Positions 1 to 12,292 are shown, counted from the stretch's first letter. The stretch is 64,000 bases of DNA from Platerodrilus igneus (GCA_036346225.1 JARFIW010000831.1:2542001-2606000); one strand, 5' to 3'. Numbers and translations: made by a program. The notes: generated by a model from the letters alone, not told the origin.

Positions 1-2159
1 TTCAAATATTTACAACCAGAATATTTCTTGTTCTAAGTTTGGAGATAAGAATTATAATATTTGGCGACGAGAAATCCTAAATTGGGGAATCGAGAAAGGT
101 ATAACAATTTTACATTTAATATTCTGAAGTTATTATGAGCTGAAAAATATATCGATTTATTAAACCAGTTGTTACGTTCAAAACCCTGCAAATAATTTTT
201 TCTACATTCATATTTAAAACACCTTAAAATTTCTCAAGAGCTCGATTTTCTACCATTTGAAATTAGTGTTATTTAATAAAATTTCTCAAGTAATTATTTT
301 ATAAAATTTTGCCTTATAAAATCAAACAGCTGCTTAAAAAACGTTACGTTCCAAAGTAGTTGCAATATTTCCTACCACCTGCAGTGACTACATGTTAATT
401 AAAAGCTGCACATAAATGCACAGCTTTCTTCTAAGAGATAAAGCCACCTACCACCTGCTTACATCTGTTTGCAATGGGTTTGTTATCTATAAGTATACTG
501 TTATTCTGCAGCTGTTAAGATGTTTAAAATAATAAGATTGTTTTCCTTTGTCTAAAAATCCTTTGTTCATTGCGTTATCTGCTTGTTGGCAAGCTATTAC
601 AGTTTGTATTTCGGCATCTGTTGTCTGGGAATCTTGCACACTTGATTCTTCGGCGATATCTTTGAAAGCCAAATACCTACCCCCATACATGATTCTGGCC
701 TTATAAAATAGAGACCGAGCTTTGAAAGACAAGATTGAATACAACATCTTCTTACCGAAGATACATGTTGTAAAGTCGCGCTACTAAAGATGCTTTCTGT
801 GCTAGTATGAGTTAGTTGGCGATTCCAGCATCCAGCCAATGGAGAAATGCAGCCGTTTTTCCGAGTACTAAGATGATATCAACACGAAGCCGATAGCTCA
901 AGGTACAGTTATCTGTTTTCATAACTTTTTTATGCTGCTGTAAAGAATAGACTTTTCATTTGCTGTTATTACTTATGATTATACAGTAAATTATCAACAC
1001 CACTTGCAGAACCCACATTGACACTGCACGAGCGACTATGTAATCATTCTATAAATTAAAAATTAGTTAATCAAAGTTTATGTTGAGTCCGTTTTTTAAC
1101 TGTTTCTTTTGTCTTTTTAACGTAGAGAACTTACTTATAAATTTAAAAGTAGTTGACACTTGATTGACTTAAGTTAGGGTGTATAGATTTGTTTAAAGTT
1201 ACAATATTTCTTGAGGAGGTGCACTTCACAATGCAGCATGTATATATAGCTTATGTATATTTCTTTTCCTAGAAGTACTGTATAGTTTATGTTTCATTTT
1301 CTTTAAGTATCTAGATTATAAGATGTTATATTTGCTTACCAATTATATATTTTTATGTTATGACGCTTTGTTTACCATCACGTAACAAACGATTACGCAA
1401 ATTTTGGTTTCTCTGTTGTTTTGTAAATAGCCTTTCGAGATTGTATGTTGACAATATAGTTTTACTGAGGTTTCCAATGTGTTCTTTCTACTTCACCCAC
1501 CCCTCTACGACGTTTTTGAGCTAGGCCGAATTCTACCACTCTGTCCCCGTTTTGTTGCAGTATTCGGCGTAAACGATTTTTTTACTTACTCTTACTGTTT
1601 TATTTCGTGTTTGCGCGGAATACCGTAACACAGTAATTATTTAAATTTTAAAATTTAAGATTAAACTTTTTTTTTGAAATTTTACGGTTTAAGAGGTTTA
1701 AATGAACTTTGATTAAATTTGTATTTTTACATTATTTTTTGGGAAAGTAAAAGTTAATTGAGTCTTGATATAAATTGTGGTTTGAGTGGACACACACAAG
1801 TCAATTGAAATATAAACAATTGACTGGGAAAGCAAGCGTGTGAATTCTGTTTAAAGAAAAATTAAGGTTACAGTTAAAAAAAAAATAATTTGTATATTCT
1901 TGGATTTATTTACAATAATATTTATTGATAGTAACTTGCACAGTATTATTCATGAGAAATTTGTGCTTTTATTGTTTGATTATGAAATTGTGTTTTTGAA
2001 TCGATATTTGCTAGAAAAACTAAACCATTGAAGATTAAGGGAATTTTGTTTTGAGTAAAAGATCCCTGAATCAGGGAATTTTTATTATAGAAGTCAGCGT
2101 GTGTCCTGATCGAGGCAATTGGTATTTTGTTTTACAGGTATCTAGGCAATATATGTTAT
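1..2159. other. AT-rich sequence without recognised gene
   Basis: No recognisable protein or structured RNA. Short minus-strand open frames at 487-839 match no family I know. A splice-donor-like GGTAAGA on the minus strand near 750-760 and an acceptor-like TTTTGTTGCAG near 1550-1560 could belong to a host exon, but neither is joined to a convincing coding frame. Confidence 0.4.
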
Positions 2160-2734
2160 ATATGTTGGACCTCTTGGAGCGACTTTTTAAAAAGCTTTTC
2201 CAAAAAACTTCTTCTAACGAATTTATTTTATACTGAAATAACATTTAGTGTTTAATTTACAAGTACTTTATGTTCATTAACGTTGGAGATCGAAATTATT
2301 CTAAGTTGAAATTCACTTTGGAATTAAATAAACTAAATTATGGTGAGTAACTGAACTGACAACAATGTTTAAAATTGAGAAGCTCTACACTGATTGACCA
2401 TCTTGGGCTCTCGCGGGTATTTATGCTATCCCTGCCCCTCACATTGCTTGTGGGAACTGCAGAGCTTAAGTCTGCTTATTTCTGTATTTAATACAATGTA
2501 ACAATCTTAATTCTAATAATTGCTGTCTTATAACCTACTGTGACCTGCATCTGCAGTATCACGTTACGTCTGAAATACAATGTCTGTTTCCGTTCTCACT
2601 GTCTGGCTTATTGAACTTTCATTAAACTTTTTATTATGTCCTTCAATTTTACATTGTTGCATCTAACTTAAGTTTTAATAATTCTTAATAGTTCCATTAA
2701 TTACATATATATTCTAATTTGGGGGATATGTAAC
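2160..2734 (-). mobile_element. LTR-like repeat, family D, copy 1
   Basis: Read on the minus strand this begins near GTTACATATCCCCCAAATT (2734) and runs to about 2214. It matches 28401-28868 along its length, including a TATA-like ATAAATACC block and conserved stretches around the TSS-like region. Homology continues about 50 bp past the presumed LTR end (2160-2213), as expected for LTR plus leader. No internal retroelement proteins follow. The exact ends and target duplication could not be fixed, so LTR identity is inferred from the promoter-like layout and the two dispersed copies. Confidence 0.55.
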
Positions 2735-5673
2735 TGAGCTAGCTCAAAATCTTGGTGATAATTTTATTTCGAAAACCGCCTAAATGTAGGCAACCAAACT
2801 CCCAATACCTTCGTTTCAAAAATCCTTCACAGGTGGCGTTAAAATCGTGACGCCAAGGTTTACAAAAGCTTGTATGATAAAAATTCGATGTTAATTTTGA
2901 GTATTTACTGAATCCTGCTGCTTTTGCTGTGAAGTTTTCCATATTGGATAGCTTCGAATCACCAATGTAACTTCAACCAACACTCTTATTCGACGAACAG
3001 GTGCTCAAACCATTTAATTCTTATACAATACGCTATACGCTTTTAACATAATCACTTATTGATTATTTCATGTTCAAGTTTTAACTCCTTTTTAAATAAA
3101 AATAAATTCAAAACGACAGAAAAACACAACAGCTTTATTTTAGAAATCAAAATCAACAACCCTCTCTCATTTCCTTAGTTACTTAACAAAAAAAAATATC
3201 AGCACACTATTTCTTTCTTGAAATTTTCACATACCACTTAATAAAATTGAAATACAATCATTTTGCTTACTTTAAATCACAGTCGTTAGTATTGTACCAC
3301 ATTTGACATTTATAAATAATATTAATAATTAATTTCATCTGTCAAACACCAATCCAATTATACATAAACTTTTCTATACAATTGTTAAAATATTCATTTA
3401 AATAAATGCTTTAGTCTTAATCTTTTTACAAATTAGGTAAAAATAAATACAAACATAGACCGAAATAAAGTGAAATTAATTCTTTATTTTAACTAGACCT
3501 CTATAAGATTGATTTTTTTTGTATTATGTCGATATTCTTGTGTAATGTCGTTTATACTAGCAAAATGAGCATTCCATGTAATTAGTGTAATTAGTTGCAA
3601 CTTTACCGAGGTTTTATAAATATTGCTATGGATTGATTCTAAGCGAGTCAGAACAAAAACTTGATTCTGATGAAAGTTTCAAATTTGACCGCTGTCTAAT
3701 TATTTCAGTTAGCCCTCTTTAAATAAAACCACTAGAATTATACATCAGATTTATAATAATACGAAATATACTTTTGCAAACTTTTAACTACTAATTACTA
3801 AATCCGCACTAACTTTCTCTTACAAACAATATCTTAAATATAACATCTATGATAAACAACTTCCTCTCATCACAAACCTTATAAAAATAGAGTCCAAAAT
3901 TTCCACAACAGCTTTGCCTTACAAACATTATTTTAAATATAACATCAAAAAAATATCATTTCTGGATAATCACTAACTTTTACTAAAAAGAGAGTTCAAA
4001 AATCTTTCTTTAGAACTAGTATGATCACTCACAAATCTTAGTCTCGTAATTTTGATTGATAAACAACTTCCTAATTTAATCTTATTATATACAAAATGTA
4101 CCGAGTAAAAAGTCGTAAAATTGAATATCCTTCCCTCTTAAAAACTACACTTAAACATGTTTGATATCAGTTAGGTTTAACTATTTCCTCACATACTTGC
4201 GAAAACTTGTATCGTAGGCTGCCAATCCTTCTAATCAAATTAGCGATTTTTAAGCATACTGTATTCCAAATTCAAATACCAGCACACAAAAATCTGAACA
4301 TGCAACTTAATTAATCAATCGATGCCTTTCTAAAAATTTAAACAATATATTTTTATTTTACCGTTACGGTCTGCTTGTTGTTAACTTTATCCAGAACGTA
4401 ATTATCAATCCATGCCCCAAAATCGTTCAAATCGTCTTAAAAATACCATTAAATAAATACCTTCCCAATCATATATGCTTTTTTACCAATGTAGGAACTT
4501 TATTTGCGATAGTTTAATTATTTTTAATTATTTATTCTCCATTTTAAAACCATCGTAAGTACTTCAAATAATCTACTCACTTCTGAATACCCAAAAACAA
4601 TTTTTCGTTGCTATTTCAATAACACACCTCTTAAAACCGTATTTGAATAAATTTGATTATTAAATGCGGTACGTGTTAAATAGCACTTTAAAATACGTGA
4701 CGTATTACCTAATCTTATTAATCATGTGCCAACATCAGAGCATCATTCAACACTAAACTCCGTTCTCAACGTCCATTGGGTTTATAAAGGTGAGCCTCTT
4801 TTGGCATCAGAACTTCTAGATTTTTCACCTCCTTCCTTAACCTTCTAATTGATTTGCTCTCGAATGCGTGTGATACAATATTCGAAGATTTATTGTTCTA
4901 ACTAACCTTGAGCTATATAATAATTGATGTCGTTTTACCTATCTCATCAATATTTCTTTGGCATAAAATGTAACAGCACATGTCAAATTTTTCTTCGGAT
5001 GTAAAACATTCTCCCTCCATTGTAAACAAAATAAATTAAAAATACAGGTTAATAACCATAAAAACATTTGCTACAGAAGAAAATTTAAGATTGAATTCAA
5101 AAACGCACACAAATAATAATAATATATCAATAAAATTGATTTTGTTTCAACGTCTACTATTTAATAAAATTACTCCTAAAATGTGAAGTCGTGTGTTAGA
5201 TTCTACAGCGAGACGAGCAAACTACTGTATGGAAAATGAAAATAATCTGTTTGAAAATTTATAGTAGGACTGTTTTTTAGTTATTCCAATTTGCTTTAAA
5301 AGATGATTGATTACATTAAAATAATTAAATTATAAAATAACACCAAAACCTTGGAAAATTATTAAGAATCCTCTTTTTAAAATAAAAACATGGTCGTACC
5401 ATTTCCATACATCATTGAATTTTTAGTAGAAAATACTGTTTAATACAGAGCGTATTTTTTTATGGGCCATATAAAAAAGTAAAGTTGTTGATTTCTTCGA
5501 AATGAAACGTTCTATAAAAAATTCGTAAACGCTGCCTTGTACATTTACAATAGTGGCAAGTGCTTTTTGTTTTCTATACCCTTTCAAATAACTTGAAATA
5601 ACAACAAAATTGCGATATTTCGGATATTTTCAAATATCTCGGGAAGTAAGCCGAATTTTAAGATTTTCTCCAC
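2735..5673. other. AT-rich intergenic DNA
   Basis: No gene or recognisable element. Around 3815-4075 short phrases recur (AACAACTTCCT three times, AAATATAACATC twice), suggesting old local duplication. The remainder is low-complexity AT-rich sequence. Confidence 0.4.
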
Positions 5674-5954
5674 AGTATATTATTGACCGTTCATTTACAT
5701 TTCCAATGCTCCACCTGAAGGTACTACATTGGCCAGAAGGCGAGTTTTTTGTTGCCTGGAAATTTAGAATTTTGCCGAACCCTTGCCGTTCCAGGCAAGG
5801 TAGGGATCTTTAACGTGCGTGACAACACTCACACACGGGACCTCCATTTAACCTCTCATCCGAACGAGGGCGTAATATTTGTGAAAAATGCTCACCTGCC
5901 ATTTTTCAAGCAGTCGGCCGTGTCGGGATTTGAACCCGGAGTATATTATTGACC
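5674..5954 (-). mobile_element. tRNA-type SINE, 5'-truncated, with target duplication
   Basis: A 251-bp element (5689-5939) is bounded by exact 15-bp direct repeats AGTATATTATTGACC at 5674-5688 and 5940-5954. Read on the minus strand it starts inside a pol III box B (GGGTTCAAATCCCG, 5926-5939) and continues through the same body as the full SINE at 50705-51002, including TTGAAAAATG, AACGAGGGCG-type and ACGTTAAAGATCCCTA blocks. The tRNA-like head with box A is missing, so this copy was 5'-truncated on insertion. The clean target duplication shows retrotransposition. Confidence 0.85.
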
Positions 5955-6289
5955 CCAAAATTGCACAATTTTTTGTAATTTAACCGTCTTTGTAACTTTT
6001 ATGGTTTCCAAGACCCCCATGCTGTTCATCCTTATCTTGGACATACTGAATATATGTGTTAGGTTTGCAAATAGTGTGACGACATCCGTAAATTGTAAAA
6101 TATACAACACCAATGATATTGGATGTGCTAAAATTTTTGCAAGCAGGCCTTGAATATTCTAGAATTAATTAAAAAATATATGTATCAATATTGCAAAAGA
6201 ATTTGCCTCTGTATTTCTAATGGGTGGAAGAAAAGGATTTCAATAGCGTTAATTAAAAAATATATGTGCTAAGTCTGTCTCTCATATAG

Positions 6290-6801
6290 GTAATAAATGG
6301 ACCAAGTACTTAATGGGACAATATCCACGTATTAATAATGTTGAAATTGTGAATTTTCCAGAAATTCCTAACAAGAATATTATGCACACAATTGAAAAAT
6401 TAGCAATTGTATTAATTGTCCTATAACGCGAGCAGATATCAATACTGGGCATCCTGTGGCTTCTAATTCTCATGATAAAGATCGTTTACGTAATATTATA
6501 GTAAAGTTTGTGTCACGCCCAAGAAAGATGCATTTGTTGTTAATGCTAAAAATAAAAAACATTCAATAACCAATGCTATCACTACTTTAGATGCATAGTA
6601 GATGCAAATAATGCCCCTGTAGTCTATGTCAATGATCATTTAACGGTCGTTAACAAGCACTTGTTGCAAATGGTGAAGGATGCTGCAAAACACAAAGGGT
6701 ACAGATATGTGTGGGTGAGAAACTGTAAAATCTTTCTTAGAAAAGAAGATGAAGCACGCCTCAGAGTTCTATTGTCCGCTAAAGACATAGATAAATTGTA
6801 G
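6290..6801 (+). pseudogene. LINE ORF1 remnant, FP-like C-terminal domain
   Basis: Translated with several frame changes, this gives NNVEIVNFPEIPNKN, then DKDRLRNIIVKFVSRPRK, then VYVNDHLTVVNKHLLQMVKD, and ends GYRYVWVRNCKIFLRKEDEA...DIDKL followed by a stop at 6799-6801. This is the layout of ORF1 proteins of arthropod non-LTR retrotransposons, whose C-terminal part resembles the baculovirus FP25K protein (the VYVNDHLT and YVWVRNGKIFLR signatures). Such proteins are thought to bind the element's RNA. Stops and shifts at about 6420 and 6595 make it non-functional. It lies about 40 bp before the endonuclease frame, as in an intact bicistronic LINE. Confidence 0.75.
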
Positions 6802-6844
6802 TTCCCTTTAGGGGCTATTTGACAGTTTACATTCTGTTGGTATA

Positions 6845-7053
6845 ATGTTCTTAATGGCGTCCGTAGCAAATAATTCGGATTTATTAATTTCCTACCAAAA
6901 TGTTCGTAGCTTAAGAACAAAAAATAAAGACGTATTGCTTAATTCTGCAATTAGTGGATATGGCATTTTGTGTTTAACTGAGAATTGGTTAAATGACTCG
7001 CTGCTTAGCATGAAATTTTTAGTATTAACTTCTCAGTTTTTAGAAGGGACAGT
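6845..7053 (+). pseudogene. LINE ORF2 start, endonuclease fragment
   Basis: The frame contains LLISYQNVRSLRTKN and YGILCLTENWLNDS, the N-terminal signature of the apurinic-type endonuclease of Jockey/CR1-type LINEs (QNVRSL, then LTETWL). After a shift near 7015 it continues as FSINFSVFRRDS, still LINE-like, and stops matching at about 7053. The endonuclease would nick target DNA to prime reverse transcription; here its catalytic centre is gone because unrelated DNA follows. It belongs with ORF1 upstream and the reverse transcriptase from 8925 on. Confidence 0.75.
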
Positions 7054-8924
7054 GTAGTGTAACCAACCTGAAGGTTGACCAAACGCCCTCTATGAACGGC
7101 ACACCGGGCTCCATGATCTAACATCTAGCGGCAGTGGCTCGACGACACCTACGTTGTGTTATTATAATGTAACCTAAATTCACACTGGGAAGATAGCGTT
7201 AAGGCGGGAAGGTTTGAAATAAAACTACAGTATTTGTCTAACTTACTTTTAATCAAAAGAATAACCCCTAAATAGGTCATTTGCATGAAAATAATAGGAA
7301 TTGAAATTCAAAGCAGACAGTGCCGTACTTAGCCTGGGCGAATGAGAGAAAAGTACGGCAGAGAAAACCCCAAACTGCCATCACACTTCTCAACTGCATT
7401 TGGCACATCTCGACAAGGACGGGTAACGTACAAGTACCCAGATCACCAACATTAAATTTAACGGGATGTCAACTATTACCCAGGCATCTCACGTGACAAC
7501 TGAAGAAACGTTAGTGTAAACTAGCTAGTCTTTTCTGGTATGTACTTAGGTCGGCGAGGCCAATAATACCCAGCTAAAGTTGAAGAGGGGACACCAGGAA
7601 GATGACCAGCACCTTGAGTACCAATGTTCCTCCCCGCACGGACATAAAATGTTAGTAATATTCATCAAGGCTCGATCACACGCGCCCACATACATACATT
7701 AACAGTTTCTAGCCCGTCTTACAAAATATTTCACAAAGGCTAGCCGACTTCCTATTATTTGCAAGAGTACAACTACAAGTACAATGACAAAGACGCCATG
7801 AAAACGCTGAAATGAACTTATGGTATGATTGCACATAGTTAAAAGGGCGCTGGTTATTTAATAGACTATCTCCAACATAGTCATAAATGCAAACGCGTAA
7901 GGCACGTAAAGGTCGGTCATACAAGAGGTTCCATTTAATTACATCCAACAGTTATCACAAACGTTAAATACTAGTTAATTATATAGGAACTTCGGCTAGA
8001 TAATAGGATAAATAAATCAACAAACTATATAATTACGTTTAAACCGAGACATGAGAGATGCGGTGGAATATGTGGTTAATAAGCTGAAATAAAACAATCA
8101 CACATAAAACAAAAATGTCAAATGCATCACAATTATCAAACATTATAAAACATGTAGTGGTCACGGAGCTACTAACAAATACCTTCGAATATCGAAATTT
8201 ATTATATTTGTAATAATTATCAACTAATGAGAAATCGAGTTAGAAACATTACGGACCACTTCACCAGGTACACAACTGGTTCTAAAAAGGGAGACTGAGT
8301 ACTGATTGCAGTTCGTAAAACCTTTCAGGCCTTACAACGACATGAATGGCAAACTGGGGTTGAGGATTTGTGTGTTACAGTGTCTATGGAAAATATAAAA
8401 TTACAAATCTGTGCTGTATAAGTCGGAGAATAGGCTGGCGCAGCGCCACAGCGGTCCTGGAGTAGCGTCACCGCCACAGCGGTGCTGGTGCATCGCCACA
8501 GCGCCATCGCCAACTTGCTTACGTCACAACTGTCACAATATGTTTGTTCTGGGCCAGATCCTCCTTATCAGGATTCTCACAGTGGACCCTCTTTACGGGA
8601 TTCTCACAGCGGATCCTTTTTATGGAGATCCTTATGGTAAAAGTTTTTTTGTACTATGCATGATGTTCTAATTCTAGTACTTTTTCAAATAAGATCAACT
8701 CTAAAAAGCCCTAAAGACTAGTAATTACACATTTTCCTTAAGATGTGATACCTTAAAAATCAATTTAGGTTGGGAAGTATTTTATAATCCTTGTCAGCGT
8801 TAATTTTATAAATTAATATGCGTAGTATTGGAATTCGTTACTTGCCTAGTTTCAAATCGATTACCTCAAGAAAGAAAGAAATGCTTATTGTTATTAAATT
8901 TAACCATTTGTTTCTCATTTTGCG
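7054..8924. other. Unidentified insertion or replacement inside the LINE
   Basis: About 1.9 kb separates the endonuclease start from the reverse transcriptase and encodes no LINE protein. It starts with a small hairpin (CCAACCTGAAGGTTG). At 8430-8510 a GC-rich stretch repeats CGCCACAGCG, and at 8555-8635 the phrase GGATTCTCACAG(C/T)GGA occurs twice. I could not define terminal repeats or a target duplication. It may be another transposon with part of the LINE deleted. Confidence 0.45.
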
Positions 8925-10121
8925 ACCGTGGTTAATTAGTGTAGGAAAGCGAAACCTCCTTGAGTAATTAATTTATCAAGCTATATTTAATTTTAGTAAG
9001 CACGTCATCCCACTTCAGCAGCATAGTTTTTTTAAGGGGAAGTCGATAGCTACTAACCTTATCACTCATACTCAAATACTAATATCACATATGTATAATC
9101 GGGAGTAAGTTGATACCATTTACTTTGATTTAAGCAAAGCTTTTGACAAAATTAATCTCGATCTTTTAGTGAAAAAACTTGCTTGTCTTGGGATACATGG
9201 AGATGTGTTACGTTGGGTTGAGTCCTAAGTGAGAAACCGAACGCAAATTGTTGTAGTCAATGGATATGCTTCCCCCACTGCAGAGGTATCATCCGGCGTG
9301 CCACAAGAGTCACACCTTGGCCCATTGTTCTTTTTATTGTTCTGTGCGGATTTAGTTGAATTTCTTCCCCCTGAAAATTTCCTATTGTAAGTTTACGATT
9401 TAAAAATATATAAAGTAATTCAAAATCAAAGTGATTGTTTTAAGTTACAACAGTTAATTGACAACTCCTGCAGTTATTGCGCCAATAATCGGTTGGTCAT
9501 TAATGAGCCAAAGTGCCACATTATTAGTTTCTCACGGAATCGTTACCTGTTCAACTTTGGATACGAAGTTAATTCAACCCCATTATTACTAGTTGAAGAA
9601 ATACGTGACTTTGGAGTTATTTTTGATAACAAGCTATTATTTGATAAGCATATTACCTCTGTCGTTAATAGTGCATATAAGATGCTTGGTTTTATATTTC
9701 GAACCTGTAGGGATTTTAGATCCGTTGAACCGATATTACAACTATTTAACTCACTTGTTAGAACCAAACTCGAATATGCTTCAGTAGTAGACTATTCCTC
9801 AATACTATACATACATTGATAGATTGCAAGGGATCCAAAAGAAATTTTTGAAGGTTATGAAATTCAGGTCTCCCGATAAGTGCCATACAATTAACTCTTT
9901 AGTTGCATTTACTGCAACTATTTTCCCTCAGGGTGTCGCCAATTAACATGAGATCTGATCAGGTTCTCAATATAATATTCCAACATACAAATTTAGGAAT
10001 TAACTCTCTTATTTTAAGAATGGCGTCCCTGTTTAACCTTTACTCACAAACTAAGAGTCTAGATTTATTTTATAGTTCTCTTTACACTATTCCGAATCAA
10101 TATAAAGCTATTCTGGCTTGA
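8925..10121 (+). pseudogene. LINE reverse transcriptase, Jockey/CR1-like, decayed
   Basis: Conceptual translation runs from RPWLISVGKRNLLE through KHVIPLQQHSFFKGKS, reverse transcriptase motif A (YFDLSKAFDKINLDLL, 9121-9168) and motif B (SGVPQESHLGPLFFLLF, about 9292-9342). The place of motif C (Y/FADD) near 9390 reads VYDL, so the catalytic aspartate pair is lost. The thumb region follows cleanly as one 108-codon frame at 9493-9819 (NEPKCHIISFSRN, DFGVIFDNKLLF). The C-terminal tail (RLQGIQKKFLK, then LFYSSLYTI) ends at a stop at 10119-10121. In-frame stops, for example near 9225 and 9387, show it is dead. Clade assignment rests on motif style only. Confidence 0.8.
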
Positions 10122-10139
10122 TTTATTGCCAGATGTTAA

Positions 10140-10240
10140 GTTGGTGAGTTTTTAATCTTCTTTGGCAATTAAACCACTCATAGTTGTTAAAATCGCCTTT
10201 ATTTACGGTTTGATCCATGACCTAGGATCGTTGTAGATTG
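10140..10240 (-). repeat. Penelope-like end repeat, third copy
   Basis: Read on the minus strand this holds GATCCTAGGTCATGGATC, then an AAACCGTAAATAAAG block, then a tail matching 58201-58250 (GTGGTTTAATT versus GTGGTTTTATT). The same hairpin-plus-tail unit occurs in both arms of the inverted repeat at 57908-58201. The hairpin followed by GAAAC and GTAAATAAAG resembles terminal repeats of Penelope-like elements, but no Penelope protein is present. Confidence 0.5.
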
Positions 10241-11410
10241 TAGCTATACATTCCAACGTGATCATAGCGTGATCGTCAGTTGAAAAATATTAAGTACCTA
10301 TATATTTATGTATTATGTTGACAACAATAAGTTCAAATTAAATCTTAGTTGATAGTATAGATAATTAGTGTATTGTAAACCGGTCATTCGCTATACTATA
10401 TTGCGGGCAATTGATATACTATTGCGCAATAGTCAAAGCCGCGTAGTACCTATAACACGTATCACCACGTTTTAAGTATTGCGCAATAGACAAATTTTCA
10501 AGCACATATAAAGTCGAATTTCCGACACAATATAAGTAAAACGGTTACTCACTTGTATTTCTTAACATCTCAAAATCCCTGTTGCTTGTGGTACACCATT
10601 GCTGAGTCAAATTGCCAATCTGTTCATCCGCTATGCTCGTTCGTAGGGGGACGATAAGGAACAACCAGGTATAAGGAACGATTAAGGCAAAATAGAAAGA
10701 AACCTACCCCCTAAAAAGAAAAGACACACCACACCACAGATAGATGTTCTTGGCTACAGGTCTCGTCGCTTAATGACGTCCTTTCGCACCCTCCGCACCT
10801 GCGCATTCTTTTGCGCAAACGCAACTGTCCGGAATGACGGAAATTGACAAGTTCATTTAAAAATATTCGCGGGAACTAGCTTATAATTTATACTTAATCT
10901 AAATGTGATGCATAGCCAATTTTGGCATGTAACAAGTGCTGTGTTAATTTAGTACTATTAATTACGAATTACTCCACTTTTGTATAACTGTTGTATATAT
11001 GTCTTTTTTGTAATGTTCTATTCGTGGTATTCTATTATTAGATTTATTCTGTTGCGTACCCAAATATGCATAAAATAAAAAAATAAAATAAAAAAAAATT
11101 GCTTTCTGCAAATATTGTGCAACATTGCTTTCTCTAGGATTAATTAAAAATATGTACGTAAATATTGTGAAAAGATTTACTTGTGTATTTGTAATGGGAG
11201 GAAGAAAAGGATTTGCAATAAAGCTAATAAAAAATATATGTGCTAATAATATGTAGGAATTTGTTATGTATGCAATCACTATTCAAGGTTGGTAATAATG
11301 CGATCAAAGCGAGAGATAATCTGAAGTTCCGACGTCAATGACGTGTTAAAAGAGCAAATTAATAAAAATGTCTTCAGGGCTTGTGAGACAACAAGTTACT
11401 GTATATAGAA
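10241..11410. other. Intergenic DNA upstream of the sulfakinin gene
   Basis: No coding sequence recognised. The palindrome TATTGCGCAATAG occurs twice, near 10420 and 10478. The stretch 10600-10860 is richer in G+C than its surroundings and includes a TGACGTC (CRE-like) site near 10774 and a TGCGCATTCTTTTGCGCAAACGCA block, so it could be a promoter or CpG-type region of an unseen gene. The rest is AT-rich. Confidence 0.4.
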
Positions 11411-11795
11411 AGAGTTAATAACATTAGCAGTCACGTGATTAAATGACAAGCACAGACAAAGGACGACGTGTAATTAGTAAGGTGATAAGATTAATGTATG
11501 TATATTTCTCCTACACACACACACACATATACTCCATATAGAAACAATCTTCATGTATTTCGTATGAGAGTCAAAAAAGAATGACAGTCAATTTATATCG
11601 AGAGAGTTAATAACATTAACGGTCACGTGGTTGAATAAGAACGGAAAAAGAACAATGTCTAATTAGCAAGGTGATTAGGTTAATGCATGTCTAGCTCGCT
11701 TCACTCACTTATAGTCCATATGGAGTCAATCTCCATGTATTTCTTATGAGAGTCAATTCCTTCATTTTTACGGAGTCAATTTATACTGTAGAAGG
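11411..11795 (+). promoter_or_regulatory. Tandem 192-bp upstream repeat with E-boxes
   Basis: Two head-to-tail copies, 11411-11602 and 11603-about 11795, share in order AGAGTTAATAACATTA, GTCACGTG, TAATTAG(T/C)AAGGTGAT, TTAATG(T/C)ATGT, CCATAT, CATGTATTTC and TATGAGAGTCAA. Each carries one palindromic CACGTG (11432-11437 and about 11623-11628), the E-box bound by bHLH factors such as MAX/MYC or CLOCK/CYCLE. The block ends about 115 bp before the sulfakinin start codon, so it is well placed as a proximal regulatory region. Regulatory function is inferred from position and duplication only. Confidence 0.5.
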
Positions 11796-11911
11796 AACAT
11801 ATTTGTACTACTGTTTTTGTAAAAGTTTTAACACTAATTAGAAAGGCAACCTGTATTAAAGTAATACTTTCAGATTGTAATTAAAAAAAAGGTAAATATT
11901 TTGCTTTCAGA

Positions 11912-12292
11912 ATGAATACTCACGCCGGAATTGTACTGGTTGCAAGTATTTTTCTATTGTATTTTCAAAATCAGAAGATACTAGGTACGTCTGCAGCAAC
12001 TATAAATCTGGAAAATGGACATATAAGGCCTCGTAGGCCTTTACATCATCCGATGTCTAGAATTCAAGTTCGTTATGGAAAAATACATCAAGAAAACTTT
12101 CCAGACCTTTTGGGTAATATCGAAATCTAAATTCTAAATTATTACATTTTCTTTTTAGATGACGATGACTTGTTGGACTTTTCAAAACGTCAGGTCACAG
12201 ATGACTATGGTCATCTGCGGTTCGGTAAAAGAGGGGACGAATTTGATGATTACGGCCATCTACGATTTGGACGAAGTGGAGAGAAAAAATAG
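11912..12292 (+). CDS. SK: Sulfakinin preprohormone, two exons
   Basis: Exons 11912-12113 and 12159-12292 join through a 45-bp GT-AG intron (donor G|GTAATAT, acceptor CTTTTTAG) to give 111 residues. The split codon makes Asp68. Residues 1-28 form a signal peptide with hydrophobic core [13 protein letters not shown]. Residues 77-78 (KR) precede [12 protein letters not shown] (79-90), KR follows, then [13 protein letters not shown] (93-105), Arg106 and a short SGEKK tail. Gly90 and Gly105 would become C-terminal amides, and the tyrosine beside two aspartates is the usual sulfation site. Sulfakinins are secreted brain peptides related to gastrin/CCK; they act on a G-protein-coupled receptor and promote satiety. 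Both peptides end in HLRF rather than HMRF. An acceptor-like TTTTGCTTTCAG ends one base before the ATG, so a 5' untranslated exon probably lies upstream. Confidence 0.93.

Noticed and set aside
2051..2236. 61-codon frame
   Set aside because: It lies partly in the leader and end of an LTR-like repeat; the minus-strand repeat explains the sequence.
8555..8640. CRISPR-like or satellite array
   Set aside because: Only two short imperfect copies of a GGATTCTCACAG phrase; no regular spacing, and the genome is eukaryotic.
7054..8924. LTR insertion in the Jockey/CR1-like LINE
   Set aside because: It starts with TG, but no CA end with a matching duplication restores the LINE; part of the LINE is missing, so the event cannot be reconstructed.
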